In this document: positions 27,561 through 37,800 of the stretch, one piece after another
Numbering within the stretch: position 1 is the stretch's first letter
Layout: every line of letters begins with the position of its first letter
Origin: Ardenticatena sp.
Lineage (GTDB): Bacteria; Chloroflexota; Anaerolineae; Ardenticatenales; Ardenticatenaceae
Assembly: GCA_015487975.1 (NCBI GenBank)
Contig: WFOS01000049.1
Coordinates: forward strand, 1-64,000
Direction: 5' to 3'
DNA length: 64,000 bases
The notes under the pieces: generated by a model
The model's input: only the letters and a program-made list of their open reading frames with translations
Database searches by the model: none
What the model was told of the DNA's origin: nothing
Made by a program: the position numbers and the translations under genes

Positions 27561-28193
27561 TCACATGACATCACGAGAACGGTGCTGCCCACCACCACGC
27601 TGGGGACGTTGCAACGGCAAATCCCACAATGGATACCAGCGAGCCGGGTCGGGCTCGAGCGGTAACTCATTCCCGAGCACAGCCTTCATACGGAATTCCG
27701 TGGCAGTGTCGCGTGTTTTTTCACCGGTGGGCACAAAGGGGTAAAAACGACCACGCTTGAAATTGTAAATCAGATACATCTTGCGCCCATCTTCATCGAC
27801 ATACTCGAAAACCGCCGCCAGCAATGCCGGCCCAAAGCCCTGATCTTCCAGCGAGCTGGTCACAAGGTGCATGGCCGCTACCAGGTCCTCGAAATCATCA
27901 TCGTACAGCACAATCCACTGATACCCATACGCATCCTTGATCGCATGGCTTTGCGTTTGCGTTTCACGCGCTGCAATCGAAAGCAAGCCTCGAATCTCCT
28001 CTTGCAAGCGAGCAAACTGCGCCGATTCCAACGCCTTGAAGACAATCGCTGCCACGCCCGTCGGTTTCACCCCTAGCGAAACTTCCAGCGTGATGAGCGC
28101 CGTGTTGAGCGCAAACAGACGATCCGACTGGCTGGGGGCAGGCGCAACATTGCGCCCCAGTAACGCATTGAGCCATTCGCGCCATCTCTGCAT
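27561..28193 (-). CDS. PspA-associated protein PspAB-like
   Basis: A 210-residue protein matching what I remember of the PspAB family: an N-terminal LFAL...TLE...KPTGVAAIVF segment, ARLQEEIRGLL, DAYGYQWIV near 90, LEDQGFGPALL near 118, the NFKRGRFYPFVP block near 146 and EPDPARWYPLW near the C-terminus. PspAB is thought to act in envelope-stress responses together with an HtpX-like protease; its biochemistry is unknown. The ATG at 28193 is preceded by GAGGAG seven bases upstream, which overlaps the end of htpX, so the two genes are coupled (11-base gap). No PspA gene is in the window. Confidence 0.75.
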   Translation of the reverse strand: MQRWREWLNALLGRNVAPAPSQSDRLFALNTALITLEVSLGVKPTGVAAIVFKALESAQFARLQEEIRGLLSIAARETQTQSHAIKDAYGYQWIVLYDDDFEDLVAAMHLVTSSLEDQGFGPALLAAVFEYVDEDGRKMYLIYNFKRGRFYPFVPTGEKTRDTATEFRMKAVLGNELPLEPDPARWYPLWDLPLQRPQRGGGQHRSRDVM

Positions 28194-28204
28194 GACCGCG
28201 CTCC

Positions 28205-29095
28205 TCACCGTGCCATCTCACGTTGCAGACGTTCCAGATACGCCAGACGCTTTTCCAACGGCGGGTGCGTGCTGATGAGTTCAACGAAGAGGCTCTGCAC
28301 ACGTGGAGGAACAATGAAAAATGCCGACAACCCTTCCACTTCCCGCAAATCACGTTGAGGCACCTGCCCCATTGCCCCGCTGATTTTGAGCAGCGCACTC
28401 GCCAACGCACTGGGCGCACCCGTCAAGAGCGCTGCACCACGGTCGGCAGCATATTCACGATAGCGCGACAACGCCCTCAGTAAAAAGAAACTCACCAGCC
28501 AGACCAGCAACGACACCAGCCAGACCAAGGCAATGCTGCCACCATCGCGCCGTCGGCGACCGCCACCAAACCCACCCCACATCAGCCAGCGCACGACCAG
28601 TTGCGCCACCGTGGCGAAGAAGCTCGCCATTGTCATCACCGCCACATCACGGTTGCGAATGTGTGTCAATTCGTGCGCCAGCACCGCTTCCAATTCACGC
28701 GGCGTCAGCAGGTCCAGCAACCCCTGCGTCACCGCCACCACTGCATGACGCTGGTCGCGCCCTGTCGCAAAAGCGTTAGGCACGCGCGAAGGCACAATCG
28801 CGACCTTCGGCATGGGCAAATCGGCTTGCTGCGCCAGTCGCGCCACCATATCGTAGAGTTCAGGCGCCTGCTCCCGTTCCACAACCCGTGCTCCCGCCGA
28901 CATGAGCACCAGTTTGTCGCTAAAAAAGTATTGCGCCCCCAACATCACCAGGGCGAAGAAAAAGACTGTCGTTGCTCGCGCGCCCGACATCAACATGACG
29001 GCGATAAAAAACAAATAGACCGCCGCCAGCAAAAACATGGTGATGAACATGCGCAGCTGCAATTGTGGATCAGGGCGATACCAGGACTGTTTCAT
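28205..29095 (-). CDS. htpX: HtpX-like M48 membrane metalloprotease
   Basis: A 296-residue membrane protease for quality control of membrane proteins. Two N-terminal helices (about 14-36 and 40-58), the zinc motif HELTH at 141-145 with catalytic Glu142, two further helices around 150-165 and 185-208, and the third zinc ligand glutamate in the REYAADR segment after them. This is the normal M48B layout. A Gly/Arg-rich loop (GGFGGGRRRRDGG) lies between helices 3 and 4. It is followed by the PspAB gene. Confidence 0.9.
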   Translation of the reverse strand: MKQSWYRPDPQLQLRMFITMFLLAAVYLFFIAVMLMSGARATTVFFFALVMLGAQYFFSDKLVLMSAGARVVEREQAPELYDMVARLAQQADLPMPKVAIVPSRVPNAFATGRDQRHAVVAVTQGLLDLLTPRELEAVLAHELTHIRNRDVAVMTMASFFATVAQLVVRWLMWGGFGGGRRRRDGGSIALVWLVSLLVWLVSFFLLRALSRYREYAADRGAALLTGAPSALASALLKISGAMGQVPQRDLREVEGLSAFFIVPPRVQSLFVELISTHPPLEKRLAYLERLQREMAR

Positions 29096-29243
29096 TGCCT
29101 TCCCTCACCTCGTCGTTTGTACGATGACATTGTAGGCCTCTTTCCTCCATATCCAACCACCGTTTACCAGCCGCAATTGCCAATTTACCTGAACACATCA
29201 AAATATCCAATGCGCAACTTTGATATTGTGAGGGCACATATTC

Positions 29244-30791
29244 ATGACGAACGACGCAATGCACCTGTTGCACACGTTGTTATCTGCGCTTCCGTATGCT
29301 GAAACCACGCAGACGCTTCCCAAAACGCCTGTGAGCCATATCACCGCCGATTCCCGTGCGGTGGTGCCTGGGTCCATCTTTGTCGCTTATCGAGGGGTGA
29401 GCGTGGACGGGCACCGCTTCATCGGTGACGCTGTGGCACGTGGGGCAATCGCCGTACTGGGTGAAGCCCCTCCTGAGCAGGTGGAGCCCCTGCCCGTCCC
29501 CTACGTCCACGTGCGCGATGGGCGTGAAGCCCTTGCCTGGCTGGCCGCCGCATGGCACGGGCACCCTTCACGTGCCATGCGCGTGGTAGGCATCACAGGC
29601 ACCGACGGTAAAACCACCACCACCACCCTGGTCGGCAGTGTGTTGCGCGCCGCAGGCGAGCACGTGGGGCTTCTCACGACGATCGGCGCCACCATTGGAG
29701 GACAACACTTCGAAACTGCCCCCCACACGACCACTCCCGATGCGCTCGAACTGCAACACTACCTGCGCCATATGGTGGAAGCGGGTGTCACCACCGCCGT
29801 GCTCGAAGTCACCTCACACGGCTTGGCGCAACACCGCGTGACTGGGATTGCCTTCGATACCGCCATCGTCACCAACATCACCCACGAACACCTGGATTTC
29901 CACGGCACGCTCGAAAACTACCGCCGCGCCAAAGCCATGCTCTTCGAGCACCTGATGAACACCCCCCGCAAACGCAACACGCCCAAAGTGAGCATTCTCA
30001 ACGCCGACGATAGCAGTTTTGCCTACCTACGCCCCATTCCTGCTGAACGCTCCCTGACCTACGGCATCGAACAGCCTGCTGATGTGCGTGCCGAACAGGT
30101 GCGCTACGACAACAGCGGCACCACCATTCAGGTTGATTCACCGCTGGGGGTGTTCGAAGTACGCACACACCTGCTAGGCCCCTTCAACGTGTACAACGTG
30201 CTGGCCGCAGTCGCCGCGGGGATTGCTCATGGCGCCGACATCCCCGCCATTCAAGCAGGCATCGCCGCAGTACAGCGCGTGAAAGGGCGCATGGAACCCG
30301 TGGACATGGGGCAACCTTTCCTCGTGCTCATTGACTTTGCCCACACCCCCATCTCGCTCGAACAGGCCCTCACCGCCGCCCGCGCCATGACCAACGGGCG
30401 CATCATCGTGGTTTTTGGGTCGGCAGGGTTGCGCGACCGTGCCAAACGGGGCATGATGGGACGTATCGCCGCCCGCCTGGCGGATCTGGCGGTGCTCACC
30501 GCCGAAGACCCACGCACCGAAGACGTGAACGACATCATCGCCGAAATTGCCGCAGGCGCCGCAGCCGAAGGCGCACAAGAAGGGCGCGACTACGTGCGCA
30601 TTCCCGACCGTACCGAAGCCATTGCCTATGCCATTGCGCAAGCCCAACCAGGCGACATCGTGCTGACATGCGGCAAAGGGCACGAACCTACCATGTGCTA
30701 CGGAACTACCGAATACCCGTGGAGCGAGCACGACGCCGTACGCAATGCCCTGCAACGGTTGGGCTTCACCGCCAACCAACAAGCCCCCTGA
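29244..30791 (+). CDS. murE: UDP-MurNAc-tripeptide synthetase MurE
   Basis: Adds the third amino acid to UDP-MurNAc-L-Ala-D-Glu in peptidoglycan synthesis, in the cytoplasm. 515 residues with the Mur N-domain (about 28-100), the ATP loop GITGTDGKTTT (about 116-126), the central ligase domain with TSHGL and HLDFHGT, and the C-terminal domain ending in GKGHE. The residues at the place of the DNPR motif that reads meso-DAP in E. coli are EDPR here, so the third amino acid cannot be assigned safely. No other mur genes are adjacent. The start at 29244 has GAGGG 11 bases upstream; a second ATG follows at 29259. Confidence 0.92.
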   Translation: MTNDAMHLLHTLLSALPYAETTQTLPKTPVSHITADSRAVVPGSIFVAYRGVSVDGHRFIGDAVARGAIAVLGEAPPEQVEPLPVPYVHVRDGREALAWLAAAWHGHPSRAMRVVGITGTDGKTTTTTLVGSVLRAAGEHVGLLTTIGATIGGQHFETAPHTTTPDALELQHYLRHMVEAGVTTAVLEVTSHGLAQHRVTGIAFDTAIVTNITHEHLDFHGTLENYRRAKAMLFEHLMNTPRKRNTPKVSILNADDSSFAYLRPIPAERSLTYGIEQPADVRAEQVRYDNSGTTIQVDSPLGVFEVRTHLLGPFNVYNVLAAVAAGIAHGADIPAIQAGIAAVQRVKGRMEPVDMGQPFLVLIDFAHTPISLEQALTAARAMTNGRIIVVFGSAGLRDRAKRGMMGRIAARLADLAVLTAEDPRTEDVNDIIAEIAAGAAAEGAQEGRDYVRIPDRTEAIAYAIAQAQPGDIVLTCGKGHEPTMCYGTTEYPWSEHDAVRNALQRLGFTANQQAP

Positions 30792-30813
30792 GCCACGAAA
30801 AGGGACGTTGCCT

Positions 30814-32565
30814 ATGCTGGCCGAACTCACCATTCGCAACTTTGCCATTATCGACGAAATCCGCATCCAGTTCGAACCGGGCCTGAATGTGCTCACAGGT
30901 GAAACTGGTGCGGGAAAATCCATCATCATCGATGCCGTCGGATTGCTGCTGGGCGACCGTGCCCAAAGCGACGTTGTGCGGGCTGGGACCGACCGTGCGC
31001 TCATCGAAGGCGTCTTCTTGCTCGATGAGCGGCTGGCACGCATACTCCGCCCACGCTTGCACGAACGCGGCCTCATCGAAGCCGACGACCCGCTCGACAC
31101 GCTCATTCTCACCCGCGAAGTGCGGCGGCACGGGCAAAACATCTGTCGCATCGATGGCCGCGCCGTACCGTTGAAACTCTTGCAGGCAATTGGCGAACAC
31201 CTCATAGACATCCACGGGCAAAGCGAACACCTGTCGCTCCTGCGCCCCCGCACCCAATTGCGCCTGCTCGATCGTTTCGCAGGCACACTCGACCTGCGTG
31301 CCCAATTCGCCGCCAAAGTTGCCGAATGGCAACAAGTGCGCAAAACCCGCGAAGCGCTCGCGCTCAGCGAACGCGAACTCGCTCAACGTGTCGATCGCCT
31401 CACCTACATCGTCGAAGAAATTCGGCAGGCCAACCTGGCCCCCGACGAAGAAGAAATCCTACAAGCCAAACGCCGCTTGCTCGCCAACGCCGAACGCCTG
31501 GCGCTGCTTTCCCAACAAGCCTACACGCTGCTCTACGAAGGCAGCGACGAGCAACAATCGGTACTCGATATGCTGGGCGACGTCCAGCGCGCGCTCAGCG
31601 AGCTTGCCCGCCTGGACGAACGCCTACGTGATCAGGCGCAAGAAGTCGAAAATGCGGCTGCTGTGCTCGATGACGTGGCGCATACACTCAACGATTACAT
31701 GGACCGCGTCGAATACGACCCCGCCCAGCTGCAAGAAATCGAACAGCGGCTCGACCTCATCTTCCGCCTGAAACGCAAATACGGCGACACCATCGAAGAG
31801 GTGCTGGCAGTTGCCGAACGCGCCGAGCAAGAATTGCAAGACCTGGCCGACGCCGAAGAACGCCTAGCAGAATTACACGAACAGGAAGAAGCCCTGCTCC
31901 ACGAGATCGGTCGCCTTGGGGTGGAATTGAGCCGCATTCGCCGCGACGCCGCCCGCCAACTCTGTGCCGCCGTCGAACGTGAATTGCGCGACTTGCGACT
32001 GGAACACTCGCGGCTCGACATTGCCTTCACCTGGCACCCCACCCCAGACGGCGCGCCCGTTCCCGAAGCCTTCGACAACGACCCCACCGCCCGCTACGCC
32101 TTCGACGCCAGCGGCTTCGATCACATCACGTTTCTCGTTTCCACCAACCCCGGCGAACCCCTGAAACCGATGGCACGGGTCGCGTCGGGCGGGGAAACGG
32201 CTCGGCTCATGCTGGCGCTCAAAACCGTCCTGGGGCACGCCGACGAAACCCCCACGCTCATCTTCGACGAGATCGACACCGGCATCGGTGGTCGCCTGGG
32301 GGGCGTGGTCGGGCGCAAACTCCACGGGCTGGCAGCGCAACATCAAGTGCTTTGCGTCACCCACCTACCGCAGCTGGCTGCCTTTGGCGATGCCCATTTT
32401 CGCATTCACAAAGTCATCGAAGCAGGGCGTACCCTCACCCGCATCGAACGACTGGATGAACAAACCCGCCTTGCCGAACTGGCCATGATGCTCGGCACTG
32501 GCGAATCAGCGTGGGAAGCCGCCATCGAACTGCGCCGCGCCGCCCGCGAGATGCGGCATGTTTGA
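30814..32565 (+). CDS. recN: DNA repair protein RecN
   Basis: An SMC-like ATPase for double-strand break repair. 583 residues: Walker A GETGAGKS at 29-36, a long coiled coil (about 150-400, with many heptads of Glu/Arg/Leu and a break near 230-255), the ABC signature VASGGETARLMLALK and Walker B TLIFDEIDTGIGG. It starts 23 bases after murE with AAAGGGACG as ribosome binding site, so it is probably read from the same transcript. A longer in-frame ATG upstream lies inside murE and is not used. Confidence 0.93.
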   Translation: MLAELTIRNFAIIDEIRIQFEPGLNVLTGETGAGKSIIIDAVGLLLGDRAQSDVVRAGTDRALIEGVFLLDERLARILRPRLHERGLIEADDPLDTLILTREVRRHGQNICRIDGRAVPLKLLQAIGEHLIDIHGQSEHLSLLRPRTQLRLLDRFAGTLDLRAQFAAKVAEWQQVRKTREALALSERELAQRVDRLTYIVEEIRQANLAPDEEEILQAKRRLLANAERLALLSQQAYTLLYEGSDEQQSVLDMLGDVQRALSELARLDERLRDQAQEVENAAAVLDDVAHTLNDYMDRVEYDPAQLQEIEQRLDLIFRLKRKYGDTIEEVLAVAERAEQELQDLADAEERLAELHEQEEALLHEIGRLGVELSRIRRDAARQLCAAVERELRDLRLEHSRLDIAFTWHPTPDGAPVPEAFDNDPTARYAFDASGFDHITFLVSTNPGEPLKPMARVASGGETARLMLALKTVLGHADETPTLIFDEIDTGIGGRLGGVVGRKLHGLAAQHQVLCVTHLPQLAAFGDAHFRIHKVIEAGRTLTRIERLDEQTRLAELAMMLGTGESAWEAAIELRRAAREMRHV

Positions 32566-32621
32566 CATGACGTTCACTTTTCTGTACAACACCAACAGGT
32601 TTGCACCCTAATCGCATACCC

Positions 32622-32886
32622 AAAGGCGATGACGGAAACGAGTAGGTGCGCACCGGGGCACCAGCGAGTTGGGGATGGTGGAAGCCCAACGCCAACGACG
32701 CACCGAAAATCCTTCCCGAGCCGCTCCCCGAAACGCCACATGGCGGAGTAGACGGAGACGGGGTTCGCCGTCCGTTACCAACGGCGCGGGTGTCATGGCA
32801 TCCGTGAAGAGCGGCCTGCACACGTGGGCAACAAGGGTGGTACCGCGAGCCAAACGCTCGTCCCTTGAAGGGGCGAGCGTTTTTTC
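32622..32886 (+). promoter_or_regulatory. T-box riboswitch, apparent isoleucine specifier
   Basis: The conserved T-box AGGGTGGTACCGCG is at 32834-32847, with UGGU at 32838-32841 to pair with the tRNA end. A terminator stem ACGCTCGTCCC (32854-32864)/GGGGCGAGCGT (32870-32880) and TTTTTT follow; the alternative antiterminator pairs AAGGG and GCGAGC with GCTCG and CCCTT. In stem I the loop E strands AGTA (32641-32644) and GAA (32705-32707) flank the helix GGTGCG/CGCACC. The triplet after GAA plus one base is ATC (32709-32711), an isoleucine codon, which fits the ileS gene at the end of the operon. The exact 5' end is uncertain. Confidence 0.9.
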
Positions 32887-32905
32887 GATGCGAAAGGAGT
32901 ACACC

Positions 32906-33628
32906 ATGACCGACCTGCTCTACCAAACCGACAGTTATCTGCGCGAATTCGATGCGACTGTGCGCCATGTGCGCCCCGAAGGCGTCGTGCTCGACCGCAC
33001 GGCCTTCTACCCTGGCGGGGGAGGGCAGCCCGCCGACACTGGCATGCTCACAGATGCCGAGGGGAACCCTTACCGCGTCGTCGGCATGAAGCGCCTGGAT
33101 GGGCACATCGTCCACCTGCTCGAAGGCGAAGACCGCCCTGCCGTGGGGACACAGGTGCATGGCATCCTCGATTGGGAACGCCGCTACCTGCTTATGCGCA
33201 CCCACACCGCCATGCACATCCTCTGTGGCGTCGTCTGGCGTGAGTACGGCGCGAAGGTCACAGGCGGCAACATGGAACCGGGGCGTGGGCGCATGGATTT
33301 CGAATTCGAGCAACTCCGAAAGGAATTGGTGCAGGAGATCGAAGCCAACATCAACGCCGAAGTGGCCGCCGCGCGCGAGGTGCGCGTGTCCATCCTCCCG
33401 CGTGAAGAAGCCTTCCAGATACCCGATTTGATCCGCACGAAAATCAACTTGCTGCCACCGCACATCCAGCAGGTGCGTGTGGTCGAAATCGTGGGGCTGG
33501 ATGTGCAAGCCGACGGTGGCACACATGTCGCCAACACACGCGAAGTTGGCCCCATCAAAATCGTCGGCTACAAAAGCAAAGGACGCATCAACAAGCGTCT
33601 GATGATTGCCTTGGAGGAAACATCGTGA
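32906..33628 (+). CDS. alaX: Alanyl-tRNA editing protein AlaX
   Basis: A free-standing editing domain that hydrolyses Ser- or Gly-mischarged tRNA-Ala. 240 residues, the AlaX-M size. The FYPGGGGQP glycine motif is at 34-42, the zinc motif HxxxH is H100 and H104 in HTAMH, and the second metal-binding segment is ADGGTHVANT near 202-211. The start at 32906 follows AAAGGAG by 6 bases, directly after the T-box terminator. It overlaps the next gene by 4 bases. Being first in an operon that ends in ileS is unusual for an alanine-related protein. Confidence 0.88.
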   Translation: MTDLLYQTDSYLREFDATVRHVRPEGVVLDRTAFYPGGGGQPADTGMLTDAEGNPYRVVGMKRLDGHIVHLLEGEDRPAVGTQVHGILDWERRYLLMRTHTAMHILCGVVWREYGAKVTGGNMEPGRGRMDFEFEQLRKELVQEIEANINAEVAAAREVRVSILPREEAFQIPDLIRTKINLLPPHIQQVRVVEIVGLDVQADGGTHVANTREVGPIKIVGYKSKGRINKRLMIALEETS

Positions 33629-34245
33629 ATTATTTGCACCCACCGCGGCCAGGAGAAGCCCTGGTAGAACGTGGTACAGCAACAGTGGAAGACGCTAGCG
33701 GCGCGTACCATGAAACATGGGAACGCTACCGCGCGGCCGATGGCAGCACACTCCTGCGCATCGAACAGGCAGGCGCCCATACCCGCCTCGTCCATGCCAT
33801 CATCTCTCCCGAGGGTGCAATCGACCGCGTGCAAGTACGTGTCATGCTGGCGGACGGACGGCACGAGCAAACGTTCACCTTCTTCGATGATAGCATTCTG
33901 ATTGCCGACAACCGTATCGCTGGGCGGCAAGCTGCGCCCCTTGCCCAACTGGTGCTCATGCCTTTTGCCGCCCTGCCCGTGTGGACAACACCACCCACAG
34001 GCGAAAGCACCGCACTAGTGCTCGCCGCAACGCCAAGCGGCCGCCTGCATTGGGAAGAACGCTCCCTCGAAGTCGCGCCCCCCGAAGCCGACACGCAGAC
34101 GCTCGACGGGCACACACTTGCCACACGACGCTACATCCTGACAGGGGACGACTTCACCGCCACACTCTGGCTGGACGAAACAGGGGCACTGGTGCAGGCA
34201 CGCACGCCCACGCATACTGCGATGCTCACCAAACGAGGGCACTAA
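33625..34245 (+). CDS. Protein of unknown function in the T-box operon
   Basis: A 206-residue soluble protein that starts with GTG at 33625, with GGAGG well placed upstream inside the end of alaX. It is rich in beta strands (alternating patterns such as RVQVRVMLADGRHEQTFTFF and ATRRYILTGDDFTATLWLD) and has no signal peptide, cysteine or known catalytic motif. The final strands resemble the end of YD/lipocalin-like beta barrels, but I cannot assign a family. Its tight placement between alaX and the RNase H gene argues that it is real and co-expressed. Confidence 0.65.
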   Translation: MNYLHPPRPGEALVERGTATVEDASGAYHETWERYRAADGSTLLRIEQAGAHTRLVHAIISPEGAIDRVQVRVMLADGRHEQTFTFFDDSILIADNRIAGRQAAPLAQLVLMPFAALPVWTTPPTGESTALVLAATPSGRLHWEERSLEVAPPEADTQTLDGHTLATRRYILTGDDFTATLWLDETGALVQARTPTHTAMLTKRGH

Positions 34246-34249
34246 GACG

Positions 34250-34819
34250 ATGAGCGAGCAACGCATCCAGCATCTGTTGCAACACATTCGCGATCTAACC
34301 GAGGACGAGCGGCGCACCCTGTTCACCTATCTCTGGCACGACAAGACCCTTGCCAGTACCCTGCGTGCCGCCCAAACGGACGGTACGACATCTACACAAG
34401 CACCATGGCCGCAAGACGTACACTACGTACTGATCTTCGATGGTGGCAGCAAAGGCAATCCTGGCAAGGGCTATGGCAGTTACATGCTCGTGCGCACCGA
34501 TACGGGGCAGCGTAAAATCGAGCACTTCGACCTCGAAGGGCTACTGACCAACAACGAAGCCGAATACAAAACGCTCATCCACGCCGTGCGCATATTGCTA
34601 GAAAAAATCCGCGCCCGCGGCAAAGACCCTGCCAATTACCATATCGAAGTGCGGGGCGACAGTGCATTGGTAGTCAACCAACTCAGCGGGAAGTGGAAAG
34701 CACGCAAGCCACACATGGCAGCGTTGCGAGACGAGGCATTGGCCTTGCTCGATCAGTTCGGGAGCTGGCGGATCAGCCACCACGATCGCAGCAACAGCGT
34801 CAAATGGTTAGGACATTGA
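34250..34819 (+). CDS. RNase HI-like protein with divergent last motif
   Basis: A 189-residue protein with an N-terminal helical extension (about 1-55) and an RNase H fold. Three of the four acidic residues are present: Asp64 in IFDGGSKGNPG, Glu103 in NNEAEY and Asp137 in VRGDSALVV. The last motif, normally N-x-x-AD-x-LA with the fourth carboxylate, reads NSVKWLGH and ends the protein, so the final Asp is missing. The protein may be less active, use another residue, or bind hybrids only. The preceding R179/N182 pair is kept. It starts 4 bases after the previous gene and lies 31 bases before ileS. Confidence 0.8.
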   Translation: MSEQRIQHLLQHIRDLTEDERRTLFTYLWHDKTLASTLRAAQTDGTTSTQAPWPQDVHYVLIFDGGSKGNPGKGYGSYMLVRTDTGQRKIEHFDLEGLLTNNEAEYKTLIHAVRILLEKIRARGKDPANYHIEVRGDSALVVNQLSGKWKARKPHMAALRDEALALLDQFGSWRISHHDRSNSVKWLGH

Positions 34820-34850
34820 CTCTCGATATCCCCGAAAAAGGAGGGCTTTT

Positions 34851-37800
34851 ATGACCGTTTTCGACCCAGTTTCCACCAAACCCAATTTCGTCGAAGAAGA
34901 AAAACGTATTCTCGACTTTTGGAAAGCGCAGCGCATCTTCGAAAAAAGCGTCGAGCAGCGCCAGGGGGCGGAACCGTGGGTCTTCTACGAAGGGCCCCCG
35001 ACTGCAAACGGCCTCCCCCACATTGGGCACGTGCTCACCCGTGTCTACAAAGACATCTTCCCGCGCTATCGCACCATGAAAGGACGCTACGTCCTGCGCA
35101 AGGCAGGCTGGGATACACATGGCTTGCCCGTCGAGTTGGAAGTCGAAAAGCAACTTGGCCTGACAGGCAAGAAACAAATCGAAGAATACGGCGTGGCCGA
35201 CTTCAACAAACTTTGCCGCGAATCGGTCTTCCGCTATGTCGAAAAATGGCGCGAACTGACCGACCGCATCGGCTTCTGGATCGACCTCGACCACCCCTAC
35301 GTCACGATGGAGAATAGCTACATCGAAACCATCTGGTGGATTCTCAAAAACTTCTGGGAACGCGACTTGCTCTATCGCGACTACAAGGTTGTCCCCTACT
35401 GTCCACGCTGCGGCACGCCGCTCGCCAGCCACGAAGTCTCGCTGGGCTACGCCGAAACCGAAGATCCCTCGGTCTATGTGAAGTTTCCCGTTGCCGACGA
35501 AGAAGGGGTCTATTTGCTCGCGTGGACGACGACACCGTGGACGTTGCCTGGCAACGTGGCGTTGGCTGTCGGTGAAGAGATCGATTACGTGAAAGTCCGC
35601 CACGGCAACGACGTGCTCATTCTGGCGAAGGAGCGCCTGAGCGTGCTCGATGGCGACTACGAGATCCTTGCTGAAATGAAGGGCAAAGCGCTTGCAGGGA
35701 TTCACTATCGCCCGCTCTACCGTTTCTTGCCCGTCGAGCAAGAGTATGCCTACGTGGTCACCGCCGACTTCGTGAGCATCGAAGACGGGACGGGGATCGT
35801 CCACATCGCGCCCGCCTTCGGCGCCGACGACATGAACGTTGGGCGGCACTATGGGCTGCCTGTGCTGCTTACGGTCAACGACGAAGGACGCTTCGTTCCC
35901 GAAGTAAAGCCCTGGGCGGGCATGTTCGTCAAAGAAGCCGACCCGCTCATCATCGAAGATTTGCGTCGGCGCGGGCTCCTCTACAAAGCCGAAACCTACG
36001 TCCACAACTATCCCTTCTGCTGGCGCTGCAAAACGCCTTTGCTCTACTACGCCCGCCCAACGTGGTACATTCAAACCACACGCTACAAAGCGCAACTGCT
36101 CGAAAACAACCGCAAAATCAACTGGGTGCCCGAACACATCCGCGATGGCCGCTTTGGCAACTGGCTCGAAAACAACATCGACTGGGCATTGGGGCGTGAA
36201 CGCTACTGGGCAACCCCGCTCCCTGTCTGGACATGCGACGAGTGCGGCGAGATGGTCTGCATCGGCTCGGTGAAAGAACTCGAAGAACGCACAGGGCAAG
36301 ACCTGAGCAACCTCGACCTGCACCGTCCCTACGTGGACGACATCACGTTTGCCTGCGAAGCATGTGGCGGCACCATGCGTCGCGTGCCCGAAGTCATCGA
36401 CGTCTGGTTCGACAGCGGCGCCATGCCCTATGCCCAATGGCACTACCCGTTCGAGAACGAAGACATCTTCGAACAGCAATATCCCGCCGACTTCATTTGT
36501 GAAGCCGTCGATCAGACACGCGGTTGGTTCTACTCACTCCACGCCATCAGCACCCTGCTCTTCGACCAGCCCGCCTATAAGAACTGCGTCGTGCTGGGGC
36601 TGATTCTGGACGAAGATGGGCAAAAAATGTCCAAGAGCAAGGGCAACGTGGTCGACCCGTGGGACGTGCTCAACGTCCATGGCGCGGACGCCGTGCGCTG
36701 GTACTTCTTCGTCTCCGCGCCCCCCTGGGCAGAACGCCGTTTCGGTGTCAACGTGGTCGAAGAGGTGGTACGCCGTTTCCTGCTCACACTCTGGAACACC
36801 TATGCGTTCTTCGTCACCTACGCCAACATCGAAGGCTGGGCACCCACTGACGAGAACACGCCCCCCGTCGCCGAGCGCGCCATCATGGACCGCTGGCTCA
36901 TCAGTGAATTGCACCAGCTCATCCAAACCGTGGACGCCAAGCTCGACACCTTCGATGCAACAGGCGCAGCACGCGCCCTCGATGCGTTCGTCGATCAGTT
37001 GTCCAACTGGTACGTGCGCCGCAACCGCCGCCGCTTCTGGGACGGGGACGCCGCTGCATTCGCCACACTCTACGAAACGCTGGTGACATTGAGCCAATTG
37101 CTCGCCCCCTTCACGCCCTTCCTGGCAGATAGCCTGTGGCAAAACCTGGTGCGCCGTGTGCGCCCCGACGCTGCCGAAAGCGTCCATCTGACCGACTTCC
37201 CCGTCGCGGACGAGGCGCTGATCGACAACACGCTCAGCCAGAACATGGCGCTCGTCCAGAAAATCGCCAGCCTGGGCCTTTCGGCTCGCAACAAAGCCCA
37301 ACGCAAAGTGCGCCAACCCTTGCAAGCGGTCGTCGTGAGTATGCCTGCCGAAGAACGCGCGGCGCTGGAAGACCCCGCCATGCAAGCCATCTTGCTGGAC
37401 GAACTCAACGTCAAAGAACTGCGCTTTGCGTCCAGCGACGAATTGGCCATCTACAAAGTGGGACCCAACCCCGCCAAACTTGGGCCGAAGTATGGCAAAC
37501 GCTTCAAGGCATTGCGTGACTATCTGAACACCGAAGACAACACCCCCATTGCCCGCGCCCTGCTCGCCGGACAAACCGCCACCGTGACCATCGAGGGGCA
37601 GACGATCGAAATCGCACCTGACGAAGCCACCGTCGAAACGCTGGACGCTCCCGGCTATGCCGTCGTCAGCGAAGGGCCCTACACCGTTGCCATCACCACC
37701 GACTTGAACGAAGAATTGCGCCGCGAAGGGATCGCTCGCGATATCGTGCGCCACCTGAACCAACTGCGCAAAGAAGCCGACTACAATCTGACCGACCGCG

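Noticed and set aside
32706-32708. Alanine as the T-box specifier because alaX is the first gene
   Set aside because: The triplet in the specifier position relative to the AGTA/GAA loop E strands is ATC, and ileS lies in the same operon; GCA at 32700-32702 lies inside the helix instead.
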